DNA of 64,000 nucleotides from Flavobacterium sp. MC2016-06 (GCF_009711165.2 NZ_WMID02000008.1:111030-175029); one strand, 5' to 3'; counted from the stretch's first letter, positions 33,551 through 41,743 are shown. Notes: a model not told the origin generated them from the sequence alone. Made by a program: numbers and translations.

Positions 33551-34672
33551 TTAAAGACTATAAGCAACATCTGATAATTTTAAATCATCAACATCATTAT
33601 AATGTACTTTTTGAACTATAGTTCCGTTATGTAAAACTACGATACTAGGATTTGCTCGTTCTATTGTTTTTAAAGCTGTTGCATCACAGAAATAGAAATC
33701 TACATTTAAGCCGTATCGTTTTTTAGCTTTTGCAATTTCGTCTGGTCCAGAAGCTGTCATTGCGATAACTTTGTAACCTTTTGCTTTAGCCTCTTGGTTT
33801 ACTTTTTCTAATTTTTTCATTCCTTCTGGAGCAGATAAATTTAAATCGTAAGTCACAAAAATCACTAATTTTGGTTCTTTCAAAAATTCTGCTTTATAAT
33901 CAGAATCGTCTTTTACCATAGTAAAATCGTGAATTGGCGGTACATAACCTTCTGTAATTACTTTATCTTTTCTATCTACAAAAGTAGCACCTTCTGGAAT
34001 CTTCATTAAATCTTTCTCAGAAAATTCTTTTTCAACTCCGTTTACTTTGTAGATAAAAATCATTTCTACTACAGATTTTGGAGCTCCTTCTGGAACTTCC
34101 ATTCCTTTCTCAATATTATTTCCAACTTTAAACGGACGGAAATCTTTGATCGGATTGTGATTTAAAACCCAATAGGCCATAAAAGCACATAAAGCAACGC
34201 TTATTATAGTAAGACCATTGGTAATATTGTTTGAGAACAAAGGTTTTACCAGCTTTTTATTGATGAATAGTATTAAGATAAAGAAAAGCAGTACAACATC
34301 TTTTGTAAAGGATTGCCAAGGTGTAAGATGTAAAGCATCACCAAAACAGCCACAATCTTTTACCACATCAAAATAAGCAGAGTAGAAGGTAAGGAAAGTA
34401 AAGAAGACGATTAACAGTAATAAAAACCAAATCGTTGTTTTTGATTTATATCCAACCAATAACGCTATACCTAAAACTACTTCTAGAATCACTAAAAAGA
34501 TCGCTAATCCCAAAGCTAAAGGCTCTAAAAATGGCATATTGAATACAGGTTCGCTAAAATATTCGGCTAATTTATAAGAGAAACCAACTGGATCGTTTAG
34601 TTTTATTAATCCTGAAATAATAAATAATACGCCGACAAATAGTCTTGAGAATTGGGTAATGATGTTTTTCAT
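33551..34672 (-). CDS. BT_3928-type DoxX/MauE-like membrane protein with C-terminal thioredoxin-like domain
   Basis: 373 residues. The N-terminal half carries a DoxX/MauE-like membrane domain (FVGVLFIISGLIKLNDPVGF, helices at about 8-25, 45-72, 78-98, 117-137 and 150-167) with a conserved Cys pair in KDCGCFGD. The C-terminal part (about 180-373) is soluble; LVIFVTYDLNLSAPEGM and RYGLNVDFYFCDATALKTI suggest a thioredoxin-like domain without a CxxC. It probably moves reducing equivalents across the membrane, with the TlpA-like protein as partner. The DUF1599 gene lies 84 bp upstream on the same strand. Confidence 0.85.
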   Translation of the reverse strand: MKNIITQFSRLFVGVLFIISGLIKLNDPVGFSYKLAEYFSEPVFNMPFLEPLALGLAIFLVILEVVLGIALLVGYKSKTTIWFLLLLIVFFTFLTFYSAYFDVVKDCGCFGDALHLTPWQSFTKDVVLLFFILILFINKKLVKPLFSNNITNGLTIISVALCAFMAYWVLNHNPIKDFRPFKVGNNIEKGMEVPEGAPKSVVEMIFIYKVNGVEKEFSEKDLMKIPEGATFVDRKDKVITEGYVPPIHDFTMVKDDSDYKAEFLKEPKLVIFVTYDLNLSAPEGMKKLEKVNQEAKAKGYKVIAMTASGPDEIAKAKKRYGLNVDFYFCDATALKTIERANPSIVVLHNGTIVQKVHYNDVDDLKLSDVAYSL

Positions 34673-34703
34673 AAATATAGTTTTAATTTAAACTTCAAAA
34701 ATG

Positions 34704-34758
34704 AAATTCCAAATTCCAAAATTTGAGTTGGAATTTGGAATTTAAAATTTGGAATTTT
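34704..34758. repeat. AATTCCAAATT palindrome
   Basis: AAATTCCAAATTCCAAAATT is followed by TTGGAATTTGGAATTT and a further AAATTTGGAATTT. It lies between the DUF1599 stop and the next start on the minus strand and can fold on itself. Confidence 0.75.
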
Positions 34759-35296
34759 ATTTCATTGGGTTTAATATCAAAGCAAAAATCGAGTAATTAA
34801 TCATATCTTGATAATTAGCATCGATACCTTCAGACACTAAAGTTTTACCTTTATTATCTTCAATTTGTTTTACGCGAAGTATTTTTTGAAGAATCAAATC
34901 GGTAAGCGAACTCACACGCATTTCGCGCCAAGCTTCACCATAATCATGGTTTTTAGCTTCCATTAATTCTTTTGTCAATTTGATTTTAGCGTCGTATAAT
35001 TCAGTAGCTCTTTCAACGTCCAAATCTGGCTGCTCAACAACACCCAATTCTAATTGAATCAAAGCCATAATAGAATAATTAATGATTCCGATAAATTCTC
35101 CTTTTTCATCTTCATCAACTTTACGAATTTCGTTTTCTTGTAAACTTCTAATTCGCTGTGCTTTTATGAATATCTGATCGGTTAGTGAAGGCAGTCTCAA
35201 AATACGCCATGCACTGCCATAATCTTTCATTTTATTGATAAATAACGTACGGCAAATGGTAACTACATTATCATATTCAAGGGAAGTATTCTTCAT
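34757..35296 (-). CDS. DUF1599-family protein
   Basis: 179 residues made of two copies of one domain. KMKDYGSAWRILRLPSLTDQ near residue 22 and KNHDYGEAWREMRVSSLTDL near residue 113 are the clearest match, each followed by a helical INYSIMAL-type motif. The (N/K)(H/D)YG(E/S)AWR signature defines the family and is reminiscent of all-alpha nucleotide pyrophosphohydrolases, although the function is unproven. It is divergent from folP with 166 bp between them. Confidence 0.88.
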   Translation of the reverse strand: MKNTSLEYDNVVTICRTLFINKMKDYGSAWRILRLPSLTDQIFIKAQRIRSLQENEIRKVDEDEKGEFIGIINYSIMALIQLELGVVEQPDLDVERATELYDAKIKLTKELMEAKNHDYGEAWREMRVSSLTDLILQKILRVKQIEDNKGKTLVSEGIDANYQDMINYSIFALILNPMK

Positions 35297-35348
35297 TTAT
35301 TGCTGTATATTTGCTTAAATTTTTTCAAAAATAAGGAAAAAAAATTAA

Positions 35349-35429
35349 GTTTCAGGTTTCAGGTTTTCTTTGTTTCAAGTTAAAATCTGTTTCAAAACGT
35401 TCTACAACTTGAAACTTGAAACCTGAAAC
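35349..35429. repeat. TTTCAGG/CCTGAAAC palindrome in the DUF1599-folP gap
   Basis: GTTTCAGGTTTCAGGTTTT faces ACTTGAAACTTGAAACCTG around a loop that itself contains GTTTCAAG. It lies in the divergent promoter region, and the same words occur at 1322-1394 and 37188-37246. Confidence 0.8.
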
Positions 35430-35462
35430 AAAAACAAAGATAACCTGAAAGAAAAAACAAAG

Positions 35463-36287
35463 ATGTTAATGAATTGCAAAGGGCAGCTTATAGATTTGTC
35501 GATTCCTAAAGTAATGGGAATTTTAAATGTTACACCAAACTCTTTTTTTGACGGAGGAAAGTATAAAAACGAAGAGGAAATTATCTCTCAAGTAGATAAA
35601 ATGCTTTCTGAAGGCGCTGCTTTTATTGATATTGGTGCATACTCCAGTAAACCAAGTGCTGAGTTTGTTTCTGAACAAGAAGAGGTTGATAGAATTGTTC
35701 CTGCGATAGAATTGATTTTAAAGCATTTTCCGGAAACGTTATTGTCGATTGATACTTTTAGAGCTGAGGTTGCTAAAGCGAGTATAGAAAGCGGCGCAGC
35801 TATAATAAACGATATTGCAGCAGGCGAATTAGACGATAAAATGTTTGACGTTATTGCCAAATACAATGTTCCGTATATCATGATGCACATGCGCGGTAAT
35901 CCGCAGACTATGCAAAGCTTGACGCAGTATGATGACATTGTAAAAGAAATGCTTTTTTATTTTTCTGAGAAAGTAAAAAAAGCAAGAAGTCTCGGAATTA
36001 ACGATTTAATTCTAGACCCTGGTTTTGGATTTGCTAAAACAACCGATCAGAATTTTGAAGTTATGCAGAAAATGGAACTTTTTAATCTTTTAGAATTACC
36101 TGTTTTAGCTGGTATTTCAAGAAAATCTATGATTTATAAAACTTTGAATAATACTGCTCAGGAAGCTTTAAATGGAACAACGTTTTTAAATACAATCGCT
36201 TTGACAAAAGGCGCTAAAATTCTGCGTGTTCACGATGTAAAAGAAGCTGTTGAATGTGTTACTTTGTTTAATAAATTGAGTTTGTAA
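35463..36287 (+). CDS. folP: Dihydropteroate synthase
   Basis: Condenses 4-aminobenzoate with dihydropterin pyrophosphate in folate synthesis; it is the target of sulfonamides. 274 residues. Signatures: MGILNVTPNSFFDGGKY, ADIGAYSSKPSA-like loop (FIDIGAYSSKPSA), LSIDTFRAEVA, INDIAAGELD, YIMMHMRGNPQTMQ, LILDPGFGFAKT, and GISRKSMIYK. It starts 33 bp after the palindromic element. In Bacteroidota it commonly lies opposite the DUF1599 gene, as here. Confidence 0.97.
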   Translation: MLMNCKGQLIDLSIPKVMGILNVTPNSFFDGGKYKNEEEIISQVDKMLSEGAAFIDIGAYSSKPSAEFVSEQEEVDRIVPAIELILKHFPETLLSIDTFRAEVAKASIESGAAIINDIAAGELDDKMFDVIAKYNVPYIMMHMRGNPQTMQSLTQYDDIVKEMLFYFSEKVKKARSLGINDLILDPGFGFAKTTDQNFEVMQKMELFNLLELPVLAGISRKSMIYKTLNNTAQEALNGTTFLNTIALTKGAKILRVHDVKEAVECVTLFNKLSL

Positions 36288-36329
36288 TCATACAGTTTGT
36301 CATTCGAATAAAATTTGAAGGTATAGTTT

Positions 36330-36427
36330 GTCATTCTGAGGAACGAAGAATCTTCGCAAGTAACTCTACAATCTAGGCCAAACTTTGAGGAAGTACGTCG
36401 TGAAGATTCTTCGTTCCTCAAAATGAC
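36330..36427. repeat. Long palindrome GAACGAAGAATCTTC type
   Basis: GTCATTCTGAGGAACGAAGA (36330) pairs with TCTTCGTTCCTCAAAATGAC (36408-36427), and the stem continues inward to GAATCTTC. It fills the gap between folP and the next lipoprotein gene and may stop folP transcription. Confidence 0.85.
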
Positions 36428-36466
36428 AAAAATGTAGAAATGGTTTATCAATAAAAAGAATAAAAT

Positions 36467-37099
36467 ATGAAATACTTAAGTTTAATCCTTGTTTGCCTAC
36501 TTTTTTCCTGCGGACAAAAACAAGATGTTTTATTACCAAAAGCAAATGTTTCTATAGTTAAAAATGTCGAAGATCTTTCGCCAATTTACATATTCTTCAA
36601 AACAAAAGGAAAAGATACAATAGCTGAGGTTAACCGAAAAAACAGTATAATCTCAACCAATTGGATTTTTAATATTGACAAACGTTTACCATTAAAACTA
36701 GTAATTCCGGAAGTAATAAAACTGCAGGAAAAAAAACGTGCTGAAAAAGCTCATAAAAATGAAAAGGCAGAGAATTATTATTCGTACGCCGATTCTGTTG
36801 GAAAGAATTTAGCGTTTTTGCCTTTCACGAAAGTGTATTATAAAACAGAAAAACCTCCGATAGGAAATGGGTTAACTATTTTTTTTAATAAGGATAATAA
36901 AACAGTTCTCTTAAATAATCAAGTGGTGAAAAAAGAAGAATTATTGAATACTATTTCTAAAATAAATTGGTTTGTTAAACCAACGTTACAACTCTGTTTT
37001 GATAAGAATATAAGTTTTGGAAACTACATTAAAAATAAAATGCTGGTAAGAAGTTTAGAATCTTATAATGAAGAAACTGCAAAAGAATTTATTTTCTAG
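36467..37099 (+). CDS. Lipoprotein of unknown function
   Basis: 210 residues with a lipobox (CLLFSC, Cys15). The mature part has PIYIFFKTKGKDTIAEVNRKNSIISTNWIFNIDKRLPL, a basic helix (KLQEKKRAEKAHKNEKAENYYSYAD) and a C-terminal INWFVKPTLQLCFDKNISFGNYIKNK. The C-terminal pattern loosely resembles the periplasmic part of an ExbD protein, but there is no membrane anchor of that type, so I do not make that call. It lies convergent with rlmH. Confidence 0.7.
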   Translation: MKYLSLILVCLLFSCGQKQDVLLPKANVSIVKNVEDLSPIYIFFKTKGKDTIAEVNRKNSIISTNWIFNIDKRLPLKLVIPEVIKLQEKKRAEKAHKNEKAENYYSYADSVGKNLAFLPFTKVYYKTEKPPIGNGLTIFFNKDNKTVLLNNQVVKKEELLNTISKINWFVKPTLQLCFDKNISFGNYIKNKMLVRSLESYNEETAKEFIF

Positions 37100-37117
37100 A
37101 CGTAAAATTTGAAATTA

Positions 37118-37176
37118 GCCTTCGACTTCGCTCAGGATGACATTATGATTTTGTCAGGCTGAGCGAAGTCGAAGCC
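37118..37176. repeat. GACTTCGCTCAG palindrome
   Basis: CTTCGACTTCGCTCAGGATG faces CAGGCTGAGCGAAGTCGAAG around a short loop, followed by a T run. From memory this word is widespread between Bacteroidota genes. Here it can terminate the upstream lipoprotein gene. Confidence 0.85.
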
Positions 37177-37187
37177 TTTTTAAACAA

Positions 37188-37246
37188 ACTTGAAACAAAG
37201 AAAACTTGAAACAAAGAAAACCTGAAACAAAGAAAACTTGAAACAA
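37188..37246. repeat. Four 16-bp direct repeats ACTTGAAACAAAGAAA
   Basis: Copies begin at 37188, 37204, 37220 and 37236; the third has CCTG in place of CTTG. The array ends just before the rlmH stop. It shares the CTTGAAAC word with the palindromes at 1322 and 35349. Confidence 0.85.
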
Positions 37247-37250
37247 AAAT

Positions 37251-37724
37251 TTACTGATGATGATAAGGCTCATTCCTTAAAATCGTAAAACCGCGGTACA
37301 ATTGTTCGATAAAAAACAAACGAACCATTTGATGTGAAAACGTCATTAGCGAAAGCGAAATTTTACCTTGCGCTTTGCCGTAAACCGTATCTGAAAATCC
37401 GTAAGGACCGCCAATTACAAAAACTAATGTTTTGATTCCAGAATTCATTTTCTTTTGTAATTCTTCAGAAAAACCAACGCTTGAGAAGTTTTTTCCGTTT
37501 TCATCCAAAAGAATCAATTGATCAGTTGGCGTTAATTTCGAAAGAATTAATTCGCCTTCTTTTTCCTTTTGCTGACTTTCAGAAAGATTCTTTACGTTTT
37601 TAATATCTGGAATAATCTCCAAATCAAATTTAATATAAAACGACAAACGTTTAGTATAATCGTCAATCAAAGTTTGAAGCGATTTATTGTCGGTTTTGCC
37701 AATGGCGATAAGTTTGATATTCAT
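37251..37724 (-). CDS. rlmH: 23S rRNA pseudouridine-1915 N3-methyltransferase
   Basis: SPOUT-class methyltransferase acting on helix 69 of assembled 70S ribosomes. At 157 residues it has the full family length. Motifs: MNIKLIAIGKT at the start, LILLDENGKNFSSVGFSE, LVFVIGGPYGFSD (knot region), and the C-terminal SLSLMTFSHQMVRLFFIEQLYRG and NEPYHHQ, which ends at the family's usual last residues. Confidence 0.98.
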   Translation of the reverse strand: MNIKLIAIGKTDNKSLQTLIDDYTKRLSFYIKFDLEIIPDIKNVKNLSESQQKEKEGELILSKLTPTDQLILLDENGKNFSSVGFSEELQKKMNSGIKTLVFVIGGPYGFSDTVYGKAQGKISLSLMTFSHQMVRLFFIEQLYRGFTILRNEPYHHQ

Positions 37725-37740
37725 ATTAATGTTTTATTTT

Positions 37741-37776
37741 ATTTGCCACTCCCGATAGCTATCGGGAGTGGCAAAT
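37741..37776. repeat. Perfect 36-bp palindrome with TCCCGATAGCTATCGGGA core
   Basis: ATTTGCCACTCCCGATAG is followed at once by its exact reverse complement. It lies 16 bp before the rlmH ATG and 84 bp past the ABM-protein stop. A 28-bp near-copy occurs at 30156-30183. The rest of the gap holds AT-rich words such as ATTACACAAATTTACACGAA. Confidence 0.9.
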
Positions 37777-37860
37777 AAATTTTGTTTTTATTTCGCCACG
37801 AATTACACAAATTTACACGAATTAATAAAAATAGAATCTGTATTAATCTTTTTGATCCGT

Positions 37861-38178
37861 TTAATCTGCGCTCCTAATCTTTTTGTTTTTAAAAACAGTT
37901 TCAAAATGCTCTACAATCGGGAATGGCTCGTAATAATTGTGCAAAAGCTTTTTCCATTCTAAATACGCTTCAGAAGTTCTAAAACCTACTGTATGGTCTT
38001 CAAGTGTATTCCAATCGACCAATAAAAGATATTTATTTTCGACCTCAAGGCATTTTTCCAAACGATGTACTAAATAACCCTCAATCGAAGAAATATATTG
38101 ACTTGCTTTGGCAAAATCACTTTCAAATTGTGATGCTAAATCAGGTTTTATGTAAAGAAAGGCTGCTTCTAAAATCAT
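37861..38178 (-). CDS. Antibiotic biosynthesis monooxygenase (ABM)-fold protein
   Basis: 105 residues with a dimeric ferredoxin-like fold: ILEAAFLYIKPDLASQFESDF, YLVHRLEKCLEVENKYLLLVDWNTLEDHTVGFRTSEAYLEWKK, ending HYYEPFPIVEHFETVF. Such proteins are usually small cofactor-free oxygenases or heme/quinone-related enzymes, but many have no known function. It is transcribed alone; a palindrome lies upstream and another downstream. Confidence 0.82.
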   Translation of the reverse strand: MILEAAFLYIKPDLASQFESDFAKASQYISSIEGYLVHRLEKCLEVENKYLLLVDWNTLEDHTVGFRTSEAYLEWKKLLHNYYEPFPIVEHFETVFKNKKIRSAD

Positions 38179-38200
38179 TTTTAAAGTTTTTTATCTGCTT

Positions 38201-38251
38201 AATCTGCCAAATCTGCGTGCAAAAAAAATCCTCACGCAGATTTAGCAGATT
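38201..38251. repeat. AATCTGCGTG palindrome
   Basis: AATCTGCCAAATCTGCGTG pairs with CACGCAGATTTAGCAGATT, with one mismatch and a 13-base loop. It lies between the deaminase stop and the ABM gene start. Related to 24551-24618 and, more loosely, to 18106-18159. Confidence 0.85.
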
Positions 38252-38265
38252 TGGCGGGATTTTTA

Positions 38266-39681
38266 TTAGTTCTTAGAAAATTTAGCTTCAAAAGTTTTAA
38301 ATCGAGCATCAAGATCTTTTAGTAATTGTTTCTTTACCGAAGCATCTTGAATAAAGCTGTAATTTATGCTGTTGTAAACATATTTCTTGATCGTTTCATA
38401 CGTTACATCAGGATATCTTTTAGCTAATAAAACATATTGTTCTGTCATATTAGTTCTTAAAATTCCAGCATCGTCTGTACTAATTACAATTGGCACATCA
38501 AACTCTTTGTAAAGTGAAAACGGATGTCTGTTTTCTTTTACTTTTAAGATAAATTCGTTACTCGTTAAGTTAATCTCAATCGGAATATTATTTTTTGCCA
38601 TAAAACGTAACAAATTATAAGAGTTTGCTTCGTAAGCAATGTCAACTCCGTGTCCGATTCTGTTAGCGCCTGCAATATAAATTGCTGCATTTATATGCCA
38701 AGTTAAATCTTCTGGCTGCACCAAACCTAAAGTCAATTCTCCGGCATGAAGTGTATATTTTACATCGGTAAATTTAGAATGGCAGTATTTAAACATCACC
38801 ATATGAAGCCAATAATCTTTCATAGAATTTTCGCCATGTTCTGGAGAAACAATGTTTACACCAGCAACCAATTTACTATCGTTTGCAGATATAAAAGCAA
38901 TCACTAGATTTTTAAACAAATCTACAGGTTCCATAAAGCGAAGTACAAAATTTTGATAACGCATTGTAAATTTGTCATCGTCAATTTTTAAGTCTTTATG
39001 CAGTTTTGCTATGAAATTGGTATTAAAATCTTCAGCATATTTTTTAGCTTCTTTTTGTTGAAGTGATTTGTACAATTCATCTAAAAGCTTCAAAACGGCT
39101 TTTTCGTCTTTTTGCGTTGCAGCTTCACGAAGTTTGGCATTAAAATCTGATAAATCTGAAACATTCATATCACACGGAATTGTGCTTAATTGTGTTTCGA
39201 TATAACTTACATTTTCTGCAATGGCACGTTTCTTTAACTCTAGCATTCCTTCTGCAAAATGACCTTGGATTGTTGGTTCAAATTTCATGAAAGAATCAAA
39301 AAATAAATCGTCAGAAGGAACAGAACCATTATAATCTTTTGCAGACCAAGTTTGCATGATTTGTTGTTTGTAGAAATCTAATTTTCCGTTTTTATTAATA
39401 GAAGAGAAAGTTTCCCAATTTCCTTTTGCAGGCTTGGTTTTAGAAACTTCAAGAGTTTCTAAATTCAGATAAAAATCCTCAGAAATCGCTCTTTCCAGCA
39501 GAGGTTCTGCGTAAATTGATCCCGAAAAATGATGGTGTAAATCGCCTCCTTTAGGCATTTGTTGAAAAAAAGCAGTAGAAAGTGCTTCGTTGTTTCTAAT
39601 TTTTTCTAAATAATTTTCAGCAGATTGAGAAAAGCTGATTTGTGCTATAAAAAAGCATAAAAGTGTAATTATCCTCGTCAT
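38266..39681 (-). CDS. Exported adenosine deaminase-family enzyme (ADGF type)
   Basis: 471 residues with a signal peptide (LLCFFIAQISFSQ). It carries the metal and catalytic motifs of the adenosine deaminase superfamily: MPKGGDLHHHFSGS (HxH), HAGELTLG (metal His and catalytic Glu), RIGHGVDIAYE (His), and ISTDDAG (Asp). The N-terminal extension and export match secreted adenosine deaminase-related growth-factor-type enzymes rather than the cytoplasmic Add. It probably deaminates extracellular adenosine for nucleoside scavenging. Transcribed alone. Confidence 0.88.
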   Translation of the reverse strand: MTRIITLLCFFIAQISFSQSAENYLEKIRNNEALSTAFFQQMPKGGDLHHHFSGSIYAEPLLERAISEDFYLNLETLEVSKTKPAKGNWETFSSINKNGKLDFYKQQIMQTWSAKDYNGSVPSDDLFFDSFMKFEPTIQGHFAEGMLELKKRAIAENVSYIETQLSTIPCDMNVSDLSDFNAKLREAATQKDEKAVLKLLDELYKSLQQKEAKKYAEDFNTNFIAKLHKDLKIDDDKFTMRYQNFVLRFMEPVDLFKNLVIAFISANDSKLVAGVNIVSPEHGENSMKDYWLHMVMFKYCHSKFTDVKYTLHAGELTLGLVQPEDLTWHINAAIYIAGANRIGHGVDIAYEANSYNLLRFMAKNNIPIEINLTSNEFILKVKENRHPFSLYKEFDVPIVISTDDAGILRTNMTEQYVLLAKRYPDVTYETIKKYVYNSINYSFIQDASVKKQLLKDLDARFKTFEAKFSKN

Positions 39682-39702
39682 TGTCTAGATTTAAATTACA
39701 TG

Positions 39703-39710
39703 CAAATATA
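39703..39710 (-). promoter_or_regulatory. -7 box TATATTTG of the deaminase gene
   Basis: Exact TAnnTTTG match on the minus strand, 21 bp before the ATG. No -33 TTG at normal spacing. Confidence 0.4.
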
Positions 39711-39853
39711 GTTCTTTTGGCGGACTTTTGAAAGGGTTGATGTGAAATTGGCAAGAAACGACTGTTTTTGAGATTGAATTTGCGCAAAATTGTCATTCCT
39801 GTAAAGGTTACTTATTTCGGTAACGAATATTTCGCACCCATTTTCCACAATTT

Positions 39854-39954
39854 TGTCATTTCGACGAAGGAGAAATCGCACTCGATATTCTACAAAAAAA
39901 GGCAATATTTTTTGCGGAGTTTCTAGTGCGATTTCTCCTTCGTCAGAAATGACA
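39854..39954. repeat. 101-bp palindrome GACGAAGGAGAAATCGCAC
   Basis: TGTCATTTCGACGAAGGAGA and onwards to CGCACT pairs with AGTGCGATTTCTCCTTCGTC and AGAAATGACA, with a 2-base bulge and a 40-base loop. It occupies most of the 345-bp gap 39682-40026. An apparent 97-codon minus-strand frame across it is an artefact of the palindrome. Confidence 0.9.
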
Positions 39955-39974
39955 CAAACTGAGCGAGAGAAAAA

Positions 39975-40003
39975 TAAATAAAGACGCACTGCTGTGCGTC
40001 TTT
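39975..40003 (-). terminator. Terminator of the pirin-OsmC-GNAT operon
   Basis: AAAGACGCAC pairs with GTGCGTCTTT, followed by T-rich sequence on the minus strand, past the stop at 40027. Confidence 0.85.
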
Positions 40004-40026
40004 ATATTAGATCTATGTGTCTTAAA

Positions 40027-40311
40027 TTAAGAAAAAAGTACATCACGAATTTCTTCTGTCTTATCAAAAACACTTTTTGCAAACGGACAAAGCGGAATAA
40101 TTTTCAGGTTATTATTTCTGGCATAATCTACAACTGCCATAAGTAATTTTTTACCAACACCTTTACCCGCAAAATCTTCACTGACTTCTGTATGATCAAT
40201 AATAAATTTGTCATCTCCAGCCCAAGTATAAGTCATTTTTCCAGCTTCTTTTCCGTCTTCTACAGCTTCAAAATAGCCTCTTTTTATGTCGTTTATTTGT
40301 TTTATTTCCAT
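40027..40311 (-). CDS. Small GNAT-family N-acetyltransferase (YjdJ-like)
   Basis: 94 residues, the short GNAT form. KMTYTWAGDDKFIIDHTEVSEDFAGKGVGKKLLMAVVDYARNN contains the acetyl-CoA loop (F-AGKGVGKKL), followed by LKIIPLCPFAKSVFDK, the typical C-terminus of the family. It starts 4 bp after the OsmC-gene stop, so it is translated from the same mRNA. Confidence 0.9.
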   Translation of the reverse strand: MEIKQINDIKRGYFEAVEDGKEAGKMTYTWAGDDKFIIDHTEVSEDFAGKGVGKKLLMAVVDYARNNNLKIIPLCPFAKSVFDKTEEIRDVLFS

Positions 40312-40315
40312 GATG

Positions 40316-40711
40316 TTATACTATAGAAGTTTCTATTTGAATTGTGTTTATTAGTGTTTTATGTACTGGACAACTGTGCGCAATTTTTAGAATACGTTGT
40401 TTTTGAGCCTCGTCTACATTTCCTGATATTTGGATTTTTGTTGTGAATAAAGAAACAGCATGATCCTCATTTTTTTCAAAATCTACCCAAATACTAAGAT
40501 CTGAAACATCCCAAGCTTTACGATCAATATACATTCGCAATGTGATTAGAGTACAGGAAGCCAGAGAAGCAGCTAAAAGTTCAAACGGACTAAAACCTAA
40601 ATTTTTACCGCCAATTTCTTGTGGTTCATCAGAGATAACGATGTTGCCGCTTTTTGATGTTATTTCTGTGCGATATTTTCGCGTGTCGATTTTTGCACTA
40701 ATTGTATTCAT
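40316..40711 (-). CDS. OsmC-family peroxidase-like protein
   Basis: 131 residues with the OsmC fold and both redox cysteines: LAASLASCTLITLRMYIDRK (first Cys) and LKIAHSCPVHKTL (second Cys). These reduce organic hydroperoxides in the OsmC/Ohr family. It lies between pirin and GNAT genes with gaps of 5 and 4 bp, a common flavobacterial grouping. Confidence 0.93.
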   Translation of the reverse strand: MNTISAKIDTRKYRTEITSKSGNIVISDEPQEIGGKNLGFSPFELLAASLASCTLITLRMYIDRKAWDVSDLSIWVDFEKNEDHAVSLFTTKIQISGNVDEAQKQRILKIAHSCPVHKTLINTIQIETSIV

Positions 40712-40716
40712 AGCAA

Positions 40717-41598
40717 TTATTTTATTCTAGGTTCAGGTAAAGGAACAAATTCAGTTTCTCCGGGAACTTTTGGGAAAGTCTGAGCGGTCCAGTCTAATTT
40801 TGCTTTTTCTATTAATTCTTTATCCGAAGAAACAAAATTCCAAAAGATAAAATGTTCTTCAGGAAATGGAGTCCCGCCAAAAATATAAACAGTTGAATTT
40901 GCCTTAATTTCAAACTCACATAAAGTACTTTCGTTGGTAATCAAGATTTGTTTCGGGTCGTAAACATGTTCACCGCTTTTAATGCTTCCTTCTAAAATAT
41001 ATAAACCACTTTCGCCAAATAAATCTTTTCCAATGTTTATTTTCTGCGTCGTTTTGCTTTTAATTTCAATAAAATACAACGGACTATAAACAGGAACTGG
41101 CGATTTCTTGCCAAAAGCTTCTCCAGCGATCAATTTATAAGAAACACCATTTTCTTCCCAATGCGGAATATCTTCTGCTTCAACGTGCGCAAAATTAGGA
41201 TCCATTTGCTCTAATTCTTTTGGCAGCGCAACCCAAATCTGCAATCCGTGAAGCATTTTATCAGAGTGTCTTAAATATTCGGGAGTTCTCTCAGAATGTA
41301 CGATTCCTTTTCCAGCCGTCATCCAGTTTACAGCGCCGGGTTTTATTTCTAATTCAGTTCCTAAACTGTCACGATGCATAATACTTCCTTCAAACAAAAA
41401 CGTTAATGTAGAAAGTCCGATATGTGGATGAGGCGGCACATCCATATTTTGATATTGGTTTAAATGTGCAGGTCCCATATGATCTATGAATACAAATGGA
41501 CCAACAGCTCTTTTTTCACGGAAAGGAAGTAATCTTCCCACCATAAAATTGCCAATATTGGCGGCGCGTTCTTCAATTATTAAGCTAATGTTTGACAT
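40717..41598 (-). CDS. Pirin-family protein
   Basis: 293 residues, a bicupin. The N-terminal cupin has the metal-binding pattern PHPHIGLSTLTFLFEGSIMHRDSLG and GKGIVHSE, matching the quercetinase-like pirins; the C-terminal cupin is degenerate (YIFGGTPFPE). Bacterial pirins bind iron or nickel; some have quercetinase activity, others act as regulators. First gene of a three-gene operon with the OsmC and GNAT genes. Confidence 0.93.
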   Translation of the reverse strand: MSNISLIIEERAANIGNFMVGRLLPFREKRAVGPFVFIDHMGPAHLNQYQNMDVPPHPHIGLSTLTFLFEGSIMHRDSLGTELEIKPGAVNWMTAGKGIVHSERTPEYLRHSDKMLHGLQIWVALPKELEQMDPNFAHVEAEDIPHWEENGVSYKLIAGEAFGKKSPVPVYSPLYFIEIKSKTTQKINIGKDLFGESGLYILEGSIKSGEHVYDPKQILITNESTLCEFEIKANSTVYIFGGTPFPEEHFIFWNFVSSDKELIEKAKLDWTAQTFPKVPGETEFVPLPEPRIK

Positions 41599-41743
41599 GT
41601 TGAGGTTTATTTTAGTTGAAAAACAAAATTACAGTTGCAATAGAAATCTGTAACTTAATTTAGATTAAGAAAACTCGTTTTTACTATTAAATATAAAAGT
41701 AAGAAAAACGAATGAGTTAGTTTTTATGTGAAAGTTATTTTAT

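Noticed and set aside
36230..36451. 73-codon minus-strand frame after folP
   Set aside because: It covers the folP 3' end and the palindrome at 36330-36427; no coding signal.
39696..39989. 97-codon frame on the minus strand
   Set aside because: It runs across the 101-bp palindrome; the peptide is mostly the two arms translated, with no family features.
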